From assembly GCF_945956965.1 (NCBI RefSeq), contig NZ_CAMFJS010000009.1, positions 91,860 to 155,859 on the forward strand: DNA of 64,000 bases. Reading direction: 5' to 3'. The notes beneath the pieces are model-generated. The model saw nothing but the letters and a program-made list of their open reading frames with translations, made no database searches and was not told the DNA's origin. Position numbers and translations under genes: made by a program. The DNA is from an uncultured Roseateles sp. (lineage in GTDB: Bacteria; Pseudomonadota; Gammaproteobacteria; Burkholderiales; Burkholderiaceae_C). Positions 19,639 through 26,887 of this stretch are shown here, one piece after another; position 1 is the first letter of the stretch; every line of letters starts with the position of its first letter.

Positions 19639-19696
19639 GGCGGACCTCAAGAGACGGTGGGCCGCAAACTCACCGCGGCCCAAAGGATAGGGATTC
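19639..19696 (-). promoter_or_regulatory. Putative expression platform of the SAH riboswitch
   Basis: A perfect 7 bp hairpin pairs 19659-19665 with 19675-19681 (GGGCCGC/GCGGCCC on the minus strand). Its loop side includes CGGTGAG (19669-19675), the exact complement of CTCACCG at the 3' end of the aptamer (19696-19702). The two pairings exclude each other, as expected of a switch. There is no U tract, so translational control is more likely than termination. The mechanism is inference. Confidence 0.5.
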
Positions 19697-19780
19697 GGTG
19701 AGCGTCGTTACTGGGCGCCAGCGGCACCCTTGTCCAAGCCTGGCAAACCCTTGACGGTTTGTCGCAACGCTCCTTGAACC
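19697..19780 (-). promoter_or_regulatory. S-adenosylhomocysteine (SAH) riboswitch aptamer
   Basis: The minus strand carries the conserved SAH aptamer blocks in order: AAGGAGCGTTGCGA, then GCCAGGCTTGGA, then AACGACGCTCACC. P1 pairs 19773-19778 with 19733-19738 (UUCAAG/CUUGGA). P2 pairs 19756-19761 with 19744-19749 (CAAACC/GGUUUG). The pseudoknot-type P4 pairs 19767-19772 with 19700-19705 (GAGCGU/ACGCUC). These stems keep pairing while differing in sequence from the Ralstonia aptamer of known structure. SAH riboswitches switch on ahcY and metH-type genes when SAH accumulates, which fits the downstream metH half. Confidence 0.92.
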
Positions 19781-19931
19781 AGGGCGCGATTTTACGCACA
19801 GGCATGGGCTTCAATCGCGCCCCATTCAAGCCGCTGCGCCAGATGCCGACAAAATAGCGTCCTGCCGCGCTGCGGCCATCGATGCCGCGCCCGCGATCAC
19901 GCAGCGCAAAACGACAACAAACGAGCCCACT

Positions 19932-21122
19932 TTGGATCTGATTCCCTTTCCCCCTGTTGCCCTGCGCTTTGGCCAAGAGCTGCCCTATTCCGTGCGGGAT
20001 GCCGAGGGCAAGCTGCTGATTGCCAAGGGCCATGTCTTGCTCGACAGCCCGCAGGTGCGCCAGATGATTGTTCGCGGCGTTTGGGTGCAGGCCCATGAAA
20101 CCAAGGAATATCAAAAAGCCTTGGCCCATAAGATGGACACCTTGATGCACCAAGGCGCCGCGCTGGGCGCCATCATCAAGGCTGAAGCCGAGCTCAAGAC
20201 CGAGCGCCAGCTGCGCCCCGAACTGGGCCCGCAAGCCGCCTGGGCCGATTTGCGCGTGCATGCCGCCAGCGTCTTGCGCGAGCCGCGCGTGGAGGACTTC
20301 AAACCCCGCTTCCAGCAGCTGCACAACGAGGCGCTGGAGCGCCTGCTGCGCCAGCCCGATGCCACGCTGATGCTGCTGATCTTCGACGCCAGCATGGACT
20401 TCAACCAGTACAGCGCGCGCCACGCCATGCTGTGCCAGGTGCTGGCCGAGCTGTGCGCCCGCCAGCTGGGCTTGCCCGATGAGCAGCGCCTGGCCCTGAC
20501 CCAGGCGGCGCTGAGCATGAATATCGGCATCACCGCTTTGCAAGATCGTCTGGCCGCGCAGCAAGACCCGCCCTCGGAGGCGCAGCGCCGCGATTTGATG
20601 GGCCATGGCGACCGCAGCGCCGAGCTGCTCTACAGCCTGGGCGTGCGCTCCGAGCTTTGGCTGCAAACCGTGCGCCTGCATCATGAGGCCGGCCCCGGCC
20701 CGCTGGCCGAGCGCGCGCCCGCCGAGCATCTGGCCCGCTTGCTGCGCCGCATCGACAGCTTTGCCGCCCGCCTCAGCCCGCGCCGCTCACGCCTGGCGCT
20801 GCCCGGCGCCTCGGCCAGCCGCTCGGTCTATCTGGATGAGTTGCGCCAGCCCGATGAGGCCGGCGTGGCCATCGTCAAAACCCTGGGGCTGTACCCGCCT
20901 GGCAGCTTGGTGCGCCTGGCCAATGGCGAGGTGGGCATGGTGTTCAAGCGCGGCCACAGCGCCACCGAGCCCATGGTGGCGGCCCTGCTGGGCAAGAGTG
21001 GCAATCCCTTGAGCGAACCGGTGCCGCGCGACACCCGCTTAGCCAGCCAGGCCATCGCCGCCAGCCTGGCGCCACATGAAATGAAGCTGCTGGTGACGAT
21101 GGAAAAGCTCTTGCGGCTCTAA
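19932..21122 (+). CDS. Degenerate HD-GYP-like domain protein
   Basis: A 396-residue protein. An N-terminal region (MDLIPFPPVALRFGQELPYSVRDAEG, VLLDSPQVRQMIVRG) resembles the DUF3391/PilZ-like front part of HD-GYP proteins. A helical HD-like domain follows (about 135-300). The catalytic HD pair expected as LHDIGK reads SMNIGI, and the GYP loop reads HHEAGPGP, so c-di-GMP phosphodiesterase activity is unlikely. The start is a TTG at 19932; the next ATG would remove the conserved first 44 residues. It lies between the two metH genes on the opposite strand. Confidence 0.7.
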   Translation: MDLIPFPPVALRFGQELPYSVRDAEGKLLIAKGHVLLDSPQVRQMIVRGVWVQAHETKEYQKALAHKMDTLMHQGAALGAIIKAEAELKTERQLRPELGPQAAWADLRVHAASVLREPRVEDFKPRFQQLHNEALERLLRQPDATLMLLIFDASMDFNQYSARHAMLCQVLAELCARQLGLPDEQRLALTQAALSMNIGITALQDRLAAQQDPPSEAQRRDLMGHGDRSAELLYSLGVRSELWLQTVRLHHEAGPGPLAERAPAEHLARLLRRIDSFAARLSPRRSRLALPGASASRSVYLDELRQPDEAGVAIVKTLGLYPPGSLVRLANGEVGMVFKRGHSATEPMVAALLGKSGNPLSEPVPRDTRLASQAIAASLAPHEMKLLVTMEKLLRL

Positions 21123-21140
21123 GCCCGCAAGAGGCGGGGC

Positions 21141-22205
21141 TCAGGCCTCGACGAGATTGCTGAAGAACTTGTCCCCGCTGACCCGCGGCTTGTAGGCCGA
21201 CACCTGCTTGGCAATCGCCGCAATGTGCGCGGGCGTGGTGCCGCAGCAGCCGCCGGCGATATTGAGGAAACCGCTCTTGGCGAACTCGCTCATCAGCCGG
21301 CCGGTCACGTCCGGTGTCTCGTCAAAGCCGGTGTCGCTCATCGGGTTGGGCAGGCCGGCGTTCGGGTAGCAGCTGATCGCCACCTCGCCGGCGGCCTTGG
21401 ACAGCTCCTCGATATAGGGCCGCATCAGCGTGGCGCCCAGGGCGCAATTCAGGCCGATGGCCAGGGGCTTGGCGTGGCGCACCGAATGCCAGAAGGCGGT
21501 GACGGTTTGGCCCGAAAGAATGCGGCCCGAGGCGTCGGTAACGGTGCCGGAGATGATGACCGGCAGGCGCTCGCCCGTGTCTTCCATCAACTCGTCCAGG
21601 GCGAAGATGGCGGCCTTGGCGTTGAGCGTGTCGAAGATGGTTTCCACCAGGAACAGATCAACCCCGCCTTCCAGCAAACCCTTGGCCTGCTCGTAATAGG
21701 CGGCACGCAAGGTGTCGAAGTCGACATTGCGGGCACCGGGGTCGTTCACATCCGGGCTGATGGAGGCGGTGCGCGGAGTCGGGCCTAAGGCGCCAGCGGC
21801 AAAGCGGGGCTTGTCCGGCGTGCTGTATTCGTCGCAGGCCTGGCGCGCGATCTTGGCGGCGGCCACGTTCATCTCGTAGGCCAAGGCCTCCAGGCCGTAG
21901 TCTTCCTGCGCCACCGAGGTGGTGCCAAAGGTATTGGTCTCGATGATGTCGGCGCCGGCGGCCAGGTACTGCTCGTGAATTTCCAGAATCACATCCGGCC
22001 GGGTCAGCACCAGCAGATCGTTATTGCCCTTCAAGTCCTTGGGATGGTCGGCGAAACGCGTGCCGCGGAAGTCCGCTTCGGTGAGCTTGTAGCGCTGGAT
22101 CATGGTGCCCATGGCCCCGTCCAGAATGGCGATGCGCTGCTGCAAGATGGCGGGCAGGGCGGCGCCGCGGCTGTAAGGCGAGGGGGTCGTGGTCGGTGCG
22201 TTCAT
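21141..22205 (-). CDS. metH: Methionine synthase, homocysteine-binding part
   Basis: A 354-residue homocysteine S-methyltransferase-domain protein matching the N-terminal module of MetH. It has [22 protein letters not shown] near the start and the zinc-binding cysteines in GLNCALGA (about 240) and [12 protein letters not shown] (about 315). It supplies the homocysteine site for the cobalamin protein encoded at 16900-19638. Split MetH is known in Burkholderiales. Here the halves are 1.5 kb apart with an opposite-strand gene between them. No SAH aptamer is visible upstream of this half. Confidence 0.94.
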   Translation of the reverse strand: MNAPTTTPSPYSRGAALPAILQQRIAILDGAMGTMIQRYKLTEADFRGTRFADHPKDLKGNNDLLVLTRPDVILEIHEQYLAAGADIIETNTFGTTSVAQEDYGLEALAYEMNVAAAKIARQACDEYSTPDKPRFAAGALGPTPRTASISPDVNDPGARNVDFDTLRAAYYEQAKGLLEGGVDLFLVETIFDTLNAKAAIFALDELMEDTGERLPVIISGTVTDASGRILSGQTVTAFWHSVRHAKPLAIGLNCALGATLMRPYIEELSKAAGEVAISCYPNAGLPNPMSDTGFDETPDVTGRLMSEFAKSGFLNIAGGCCGTTPAHIAAIAKQVSAYKPRVSGDKFFSNLVEA

Positions 22206-22344
22206 GCCCGCATTGTAGGAAGGCGGGGAAGACCCCGGGGCAAGGGCGCCCTAAAGCCAGTGTGCTGGCGAGCGCCAGAGCCTCAAAAATGGGGCATCTG
22301 GCGGCGGGCGGCATTGCTTGAGCAGCCTGCACACCCGCAGCAAG

Positions 22345-22365
22345 CGGCAAGCCTCAGGCTTGCCG
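22345..22365 (-). terminator. Hairpin between the proQ-like gene and metH
   Basis: A perfect 9 bp stem pairs CGGCAAGCC (22345-22353) with GGCTTGCCG (22357-22365) around TCA. It starts about 10 nt after the ProQ-like stop on the minus strand. No strong U tract follows, so it may protect the 3' end or act with Rho rather than terminate alone. Confidence 0.45.
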
Positions 22366-22375
22366 GCTTGTTGGC

Positions 22376-23242
22376 TTAGCGTGCGCCGGGAGCGCGGCCG
22401 CGTGGGCCGCGTTGTTCGCGGCCATCCCCACGGCCATCACCGCGACCGGCAGGGCGGCCTGCGCCACGACCTTCACTGCGACCATCACCGCGGCCTTCCG
22501 GGCGACCCCGGCCTGGCCCGCGCGGGCCCGCATTGGCCGGGCGCGCTTCACGCACCGGCTGAGCGGCACGCTCGGCCCGGGCGATTTCCAGCAGGCCGGG
22601 CAATTCGGCTTCCGTCACGCCCTTGAGCACGCAGAAGTTGGGCAGGGTCAGCGTAGTGCGTTCGAAATCGTGCAGCAGGCCGGCGCGGTTGCGCGCCTGG
22701 GTCTGGGCCAGATCGCGCTCAGCCTGCTCGGCGGCTTGACGTTCTTGTTGCAGGCCACGGCGGCGGGCCAGCTCTTCGCGGGCGGCCAGGCGGTGCTCTT
22801 CGCTCAACTCGGCCACGGGCTGGCCGTCCAGGTCAAAGCGGTGCGTGGCTTTGCCCAGGGCGATCAGATAGCCGGTGTTGCCGGTATGGCGACGCAGAAA
22901 GCTCGACAGCTGGGCCTTGCTGAACTGGGCCGGAGCGCGCTCTTGAATATCAGCCTGGATGCGTAGCTTCAGGGGCTTGAAGCCACCGCCGCCGAAGATG
23001 GCCGGGAACAGCGCCTTGAGCTTGGCCGCGCATTCGGCGGGCGACATCTCGGGCGCGGCCTTGGCGGCGGGGGCGGCCGCTGGCGCAGCGTCGCCCTCAG
23101 CCGGGGCAAGATCGGACGCTGCAGCTGCGTCACTGGCAGCCGCTGGTGCGGCGGCAACAGGGGTCTCGGCAGCTGGGGCGGAGGCCTCGTTCGAACCCTC
23201 AGGGGCGTTCAAATCGGCGGTCTCAAGAGAAGAATCAGTCAT
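22376..23242 (-). CDS. proQ: ProQ/FinO-family RNA chaperone with RG-rich tail
   Basis: A 288-residue protein in three parts: an Ala/Glu-rich N-terminal linker (1-60), a ProQ/FinO domain (about 65-185, with FPAIFGGGGFKPLKLRIQADI and LRRHTGNTGYLIAL), and a C-terminal tail of about 55 residues built from RGDGR/RPEGRG-like units. ProQ proteins bind structured RNAs and 3' ends of transcripts. The RG-rich tail, in place of the Tudor-like domain of E. coli ProQ, probably adds nonspecific RNA binding. The ATG at 23240-23242 (MTDSSLE) is preferred over the longer frame. Confidence 0.88.
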   Translation of the reverse strand: MTDSSLETADLNAPEGSNEASAPAAETPVAAAPAAASDAAAASDLAPAEGDAAPAAAPAAKAAPEMSPAECAAKLKALFPAIFGGGGFKPLKLRIQADIQERAPAQFSKAQLSSFLRRHTGNTGYLIALGKATHRFDLDGQPVAELSEEHRLAAREELARRRGLQQERQAAEQAERDLAQTQARNRAGLLHDFERTTLTLPNFCVLKGVTEAELPGLLEIARAERAAQPVREARPANAGPRGPGRGRPEGRGDGRSEGRGAGRPAGRGDGRGDGREQRGPRGRAPGAR

Positions 23243-23360
23243 GGCAGGCGCGCTAGTGCGGCAAAAGTTCAAGCCGCTATTGTCCACCGCCGCGGCCGCT
23301 CGTTCCCAGGCTTTGCAATTCAGCCCCTGCTAAAGGCTTCACCGCTCACGTGGCGCCGCC

Positions 23361-24047
23361 TCAAAGCCCGCCGAAAACCTTCTTGAGAATCGCACTGCCG
23401 GTGCCCAGCGGGTCTTTGCGGATCTTGCGTTCTTCCTCGGCAATCATCAGGAACAGGCCGTCCAAGGCCCGGCCGGTGACGTATTGCTGCAGATTGGCAT
23501 CCTGGCTTTTGATCAGGCCCAGGCCGGCGGCTTTGCCGGCCACGGCGTTGTACTTGTCGGCCAGCGCCACTTTCTCGGTGGCGTGGGTGACGATGGGCAA
23601 AAACTGCTTGCTGAGCGGCTCACGCGTTTTGCTGACGAAGAACTGCGTCACCGAGTCGTCGCCGCCTTGCAGCAGGCGCACGCCGTCTTCCACGCTCATG
23701 GACTTGATGGCCGAGCTCAGCAGCGGCCGAGCCGCTGGCACGGCGGCTTCCGCGGCGCGGTTCATGGCCGTCAGCAACTCCTCGACCTGCTGGCCCTGGC
23801 CCATCATCTTGAGCAGCTGCACGCCGTCTTTGAGCTGACCGGGCAGCTCAATGCGCACCGCGGGGTTGCCCAGAAAACCGTCTTTCCTGCCCAGGTTGGC
23901 GATGGCTGCATCGGCCCCGCGGGCCAGGGCCGCGCGGATCCCCGAGGCGGCATCGCCTTCGCTGACGGCCGCCCAGCTTGGCCGCAGCGCGAGCAAGGCC
24001 GGCAACAAAAGCAGGGTTCGGCGGTGGTGTTGGTGGCGCAAGCTCAT
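23361..24047 (-). CDS. DUF4197 domain protein
   Basis: A 228-residue exported protein with an N-terminal hydrophobic segment (TLLLLPALLALRPSWA) consistent with a signal peptide. The DUF4197 core follows (GIRAALARGADAAIANLGRKDGF, RIELPGQLKDGVQLLKMMGQG, GVRLLQGGDDSVTQFF, YNAVAGKAAGLGLI). It ends with GTGSAILKKVFGGL. The family is widespread in Proteobacteria and has no known activity. It ends the run from the FAH-family gene, whose stop is 2 bp upstream of this start, so they probably share a transcript. Confidence 0.88.
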   Translation of the reverse strand: MSLRHQHHRRTLLLLPALLALRPSWAAVSEGDAASGIRAALARGADAAIANLGRKDGFLGNPAVRIELPGQLKDGVQLLKMMGQGQQVEELLTAMNRAAEAAVPAARPLLSSAIKSMSVEDGVRLLQGGDDSVTQFFVSKTREPLSKQFLPIVTHATEKVALADKYNAVAGKAAGLGLIKSQDANLQQYVTGRALDGLFLMIAEEERKIRKDPLGTGSAILKKVFGGL

Positions 24048-24049
24048 GC

Positions 24050-25063
24050 TCAGATCTCCGGGGTGGGTTTGTCCAGCGCTTCATGCAGGGAGACGACATC
24101 TTGGTCGATGGCGCCGAACATGCTCAGGCCATCGCGGCCCTTCATCTCGATGCGGATGCTGTCGCCGAACTTCATGAACTCGGTCTTGGGGGCGCCGCTT
24201 TCGATGGTTTCGATGGCGCGCTTCTCGGCAATGCAGCTGTAGCCACGGCTCCAGTCCTTGTTGCTGACCGTGCCCGAGCCCACGATGCTGCCCGCCCGCA
24301 CCTGGCGGGTCTTGGCGATGTGGGCAATCAGCTGGCCGAAGTGGAAGGTCATCTCCGGTCCGGCCTCGCACAGGCCCACCTTGCGGCCATTCCACATCGA
24401 TTGCAGGCTCAGCTCGACCCTGCCGCCGCGCCAGGCCTCGCCCAGCTCATCGGGGGTGACGGCCACCGGGCTGAAGGCCGTGGCCGGCTTGCTTTGGAAG
24501 AAGCCAAAGCCCTTGGCCAGCTCGGCCGGGATCAGATTGCGCAGGCTCCAGTCATTGGCCAGCATCAGCAGGCGCACGCCGTCCAAGGCTTGCTCCGGGC
24601 TGGCGCCCATGGCCACATCGCCGGTGATCACGGCGATCTCCGCCTCGAAGTCGATGCCCATGGCTTCGGAGACGAAGCGCGCCGGGTCGCAGGGCCCCAG
24701 AAAATCATCGCTGCCGCCTTGGTACATCAAGGGGTCGAGGTAAAAGCTCTCCGGCACCTCGGCGCCACGCGCCTTGCGCACCAGCTCTACATGGTTGAGA
24801 TAAGCCGAGCCATCGGCCCATTGGTAAGCGCGTGGCAGCGGCGCCATGCACAGCTTGGGGTCAAAGTTGAAGGCGTGGCGCAGCTTGCCGTGGTTGAGGC
24901 TGATGGACAGCTCCTCCAGCTGTGGGGACAAAAAGCCCCAGTCGTCCAGCACCTGCTGCAGGCGGGTGGCGATGCCATTGGCGTAATGCGCCTGGCTGAG
25001 ATCACGCGAGACGACGACCAACTGGCCATCGCGTGAACCGTCTTTGTAGGTGGCAAGTTTCAT
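24050..25063 (-). CDS. Fumarylacetoacetate hydrolase-family protein
   Basis: A 337-residue protein with a C-terminal FAH domain. Metal-binding and catalytic segments include GIDFEAEIAVITGDVAMG, LLMLANDWSLRN and GSIVGSGTVSNKDWSRGYSC. The N-terminal portion (MKLATYKDGSRDGQLVVVSRD) matches the long FAH subgroup of Burkholderiales that acts on fumarylpyruvate or acylpyruvate-type substrates. The exact substrate is not determined. The start is the ATG at 25061-25063, based on the family N terminus. It is divergent from the DUF3108 gene. Confidence 0.88.
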   Translation of the reverse strand: MKLATYKDGSRDGQLVVVSRDLSQAHYANGIATRLQQVLDDWGFLSPQLEELSISLNHGKLRHAFNFDPKLCMAPLPRAYQWADGSAYLNHVELVRKARGAEVPESFYLDPLMYQGGSDDFLGPCDPARFVSEAMGIDFEAEIAVITGDVAMGASPEQALDGVRLLMLANDWSLRNLIPAELAKGFGFFQSKPATAFSPVAVTPDELGEAWRGGRVELSLQSMWNGRKVGLCEAGPEMTFHFGQLIAHIAKTRQVRAGSIVGSGTVSNKDWSRGYSCIAEKRAIETIESGAPKTEFMKFGDSIRIEMKGRDGLSMFGAIDQDVVSLHEALDKPTPEI

Positions 25064-25213
25064 GGATGCGGCAAGGCTTGCGAAGAAGCGGGAACAATGC
25101 AAGTCTCGCATTCTCACCTGCGGCCGCCCGCGCTTTGTCGCGCCACGCTGTGGGCTCTTGTTGGTTCCTTTGTTCGTTCGCCCCTCGCTCTGCTTGCCGC
25201 TCCCGTTCCCGCC

Positions 25214-26278
25214 ATGTCCGTCCGTTCCGCACTCTTGTCGGCCTTGCCGCGCCGCAGCACCCGCCAAGCCCTGGCCGTGGCTGTGATGCTGAGCCTGCTG
25301 GCGCATCTGGCCTTGCTGTTGCCGGCCAAGCCTGCGCCAGCACCAGCGAGCGCGGCCCGCAGCGCCAACATCCTGATGGCGCTGCAAACGCGGGCTGTGC
25401 AGCCACAGGCAGCCGTACAAAAGCCGGAGGGCAAAAACGCCCCCGGCCCTGCCGCCAACCGTGCTGCCACCGAGCCCATGCACAGCCAGCGCCTATCGGC
25501 AGAGTCAGACCCCGCCCAGGCGACGGTGAAGGCGGCGGCGCCGCCGCTCACCACCGCCCCTTCGGTGTCCACCGAGGCCCCCGCACTGGCAGCGCTGGCT
25601 CCCGCCCGACCCGGCAGCGCACCGCCCAGCGGTGAATGGCATTACCTCCTGCGCGCTGGCGAGCGCGAAGGCCAGGCCAAACTGGTTTGGCACAGCGAAG
25701 CCGGCCGCTACGCCTTGCGCCTGGAGCGGCAGTTGGAAGGCCGTGCCCTGCCCAGCTGGCACAGCCAGGGCAGCTTGGACGATTGGGGCCTGGCGCCGCA
25801 GCGCTACACCCAGCAGCGCCGGGGCCGCGAGCAGGCGGCCATCAACTTCCGGGCCGACGAAGGCCTGCTGAGTTTTTCCGCCAGCACGGCCTTGCTTCCG
25901 CTCGAGCCGGGCACGCAAGACCGGCTGAGCTGGTGGTTGCAGCTCAGCGCCCTGGTTGAGGCCGACCCCGCTTTTTACACCGCCGGCCGCAGCTTCAATT
26001 TGCGGGTGGCGGGCGTGCGTGGCGTGGCGCTGGACTGGCCCTTCGAGGTGCTGGGCCTGGCGCCGCTGGCCCAGGACGATGGCAGCAGCGTGATGGCCTT
26101 GCAACTGCGACGCGCAGCCTTGGGCGCCCACAGTGGCGAGGTTCAGCTGTGGCTGGACCCGGCCCGCCATCACCTGCCGCTGCGCCTGAACTTTGATTTG
26201 CCCGATGAGCGGGGCTGGAGTCTGCGCCTCAAACCCGAGGCACCGCCGGCGCTTGGCGCCAGCGCCGCTGGCACCTGA
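25214..26278 (+). CDS. DUF3108 domain protein
   Basis: A 354-residue protein. One membrane anchor (QALAVAVMLSLLAHLALLL, about residues 17-35) precedes an Ala/Pro-rich linker. A beta-rich DUF3108 domain follows (from about 135: WHYLLRAGEREGQAKLVWHSEAGRY), including HSQGSLDDWGLAPQRYTQQRRG and a closing LWLDPARHHLPLRLNF. The family is periplasmic and uncharacterised. The start at 25214 (MSVRSALL) places the anchor near the N terminus; the frame is open back to 25097. A C-terminal tail of about 20 residues is low complexity. Confidence 0.83.
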   Translation: MSVRSALLSALPRRSTRQALAVAVMLSLLAHLALLLPAKPAPAPASAARSANILMALQTRAVQPQAAVQKPEGKNAPGPAANRAATEPMHSQRLSAESDPAQATVKAAAPPLTTAPSVSTEAPALAALAPARPGSAPPSGEWHYLLRAGEREGQAKLVWHSEAGRYALRLERQLEGRALPSWHSQGSLDDWGLAPQRYTQQRRGREQAAINFRADEGLLSFSASTALLPLEPGTQDRLSWWLQLSALVEADPAFYTAGRSFNLRVAGVRGVALDWPFEVLGLAPLAQDDGSSVMALQLRRAALGAHSGEVQLWLDPARHHLPLRLNFDLPDERGWSLRLKPEAPPALGASAAGT

Positions 26279-26472
26279 TCTGCGGGGAAACACGCTCCCT
26301 CACTTGCGGGAATAGCGTCAATTTTTTGCGTCAGCAACACAAATTTCCTGATCGAAGCCTCCGAAGTGCCGTGTGATCTGAGACCATTTGTCCATGTGGT
26401 GGCGCACACCTTGTGCCGATAAGGCTTGAAAGTGGCGCCGCTGGCCGCAGTTGATGCTGATAGGAGGTTTCC

Positions 26473-26766
26473 ATGCACATGCTTTACAACTCCCCCAGCT
26501 TCAGTGTTGTTAAGTTCGACATCCAGGTCAACGAGCCGCAGATGGGCGAGTTCCTGCAAGCCAATCCTGAGTTGCGATTGCATCGCGGGGGCTACGAGAT
26601 CGTCGACAAATTCAGCCGCAAAGAAATCTTCATCGAAGGCGCGCTGGCCCAGCAGTTCCAGGATGGGGTTGAGGCCTTGATCGAACAAGACCCGAGCGAA
26701 GAAGACCTCGACGACTTCATCGAAAGCTTCGCCAGCATGGGGCATCAACCCGTCGTCATGCACTGA
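26473..26766 (+). CDS. DUF3567 (BTH_I0359-type) protein
   Basis: A 97-residue protein. It has MHMLYNSPSFSVVKFDI at the start, the conserved RGGYEIVDKFSRKEIFIEG centre, and an acidic C terminus (EDPSEEDLDDFIESF-like). It belongs to DUF3567, a small family seen almost only in Betaproteobacteria, with unknown function. The start is secured by a near-perfect ribosome site, AGGAGG at 26462-26467, five bases before the ATG, which suggests high expression. Confidence 0.9.
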   Translation: MHMLYNSPSFSVVKFDIQVNEPQMGEFLQANPELRLHRGGYEIVDKFSRKEIFIEGALAQQFQDGVEALIEQDPSEEDLDDFIESFASMGHQPVVMH

Positions 26767-26887
26767 AGCCGAGACCGGCGACGAGCCTTCACCGGTGGGT
26801 GAAAAAGAGCGCTTGTACTGTGCGCCGAGCTAAGCCAAGATCGGGCAGCGCCGGGCTTGGGCCGGCGGCTTGATTGCGAGGGATGCC

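Noticed and set aside
22206..22375. Second SAH or cobalamin riboswitch before the homocysteine half of metH
   Set aside because: Neither the AGGAGCG / CCAGGCT / CGCTCACC order nor a B12 box is present on the minus strand.
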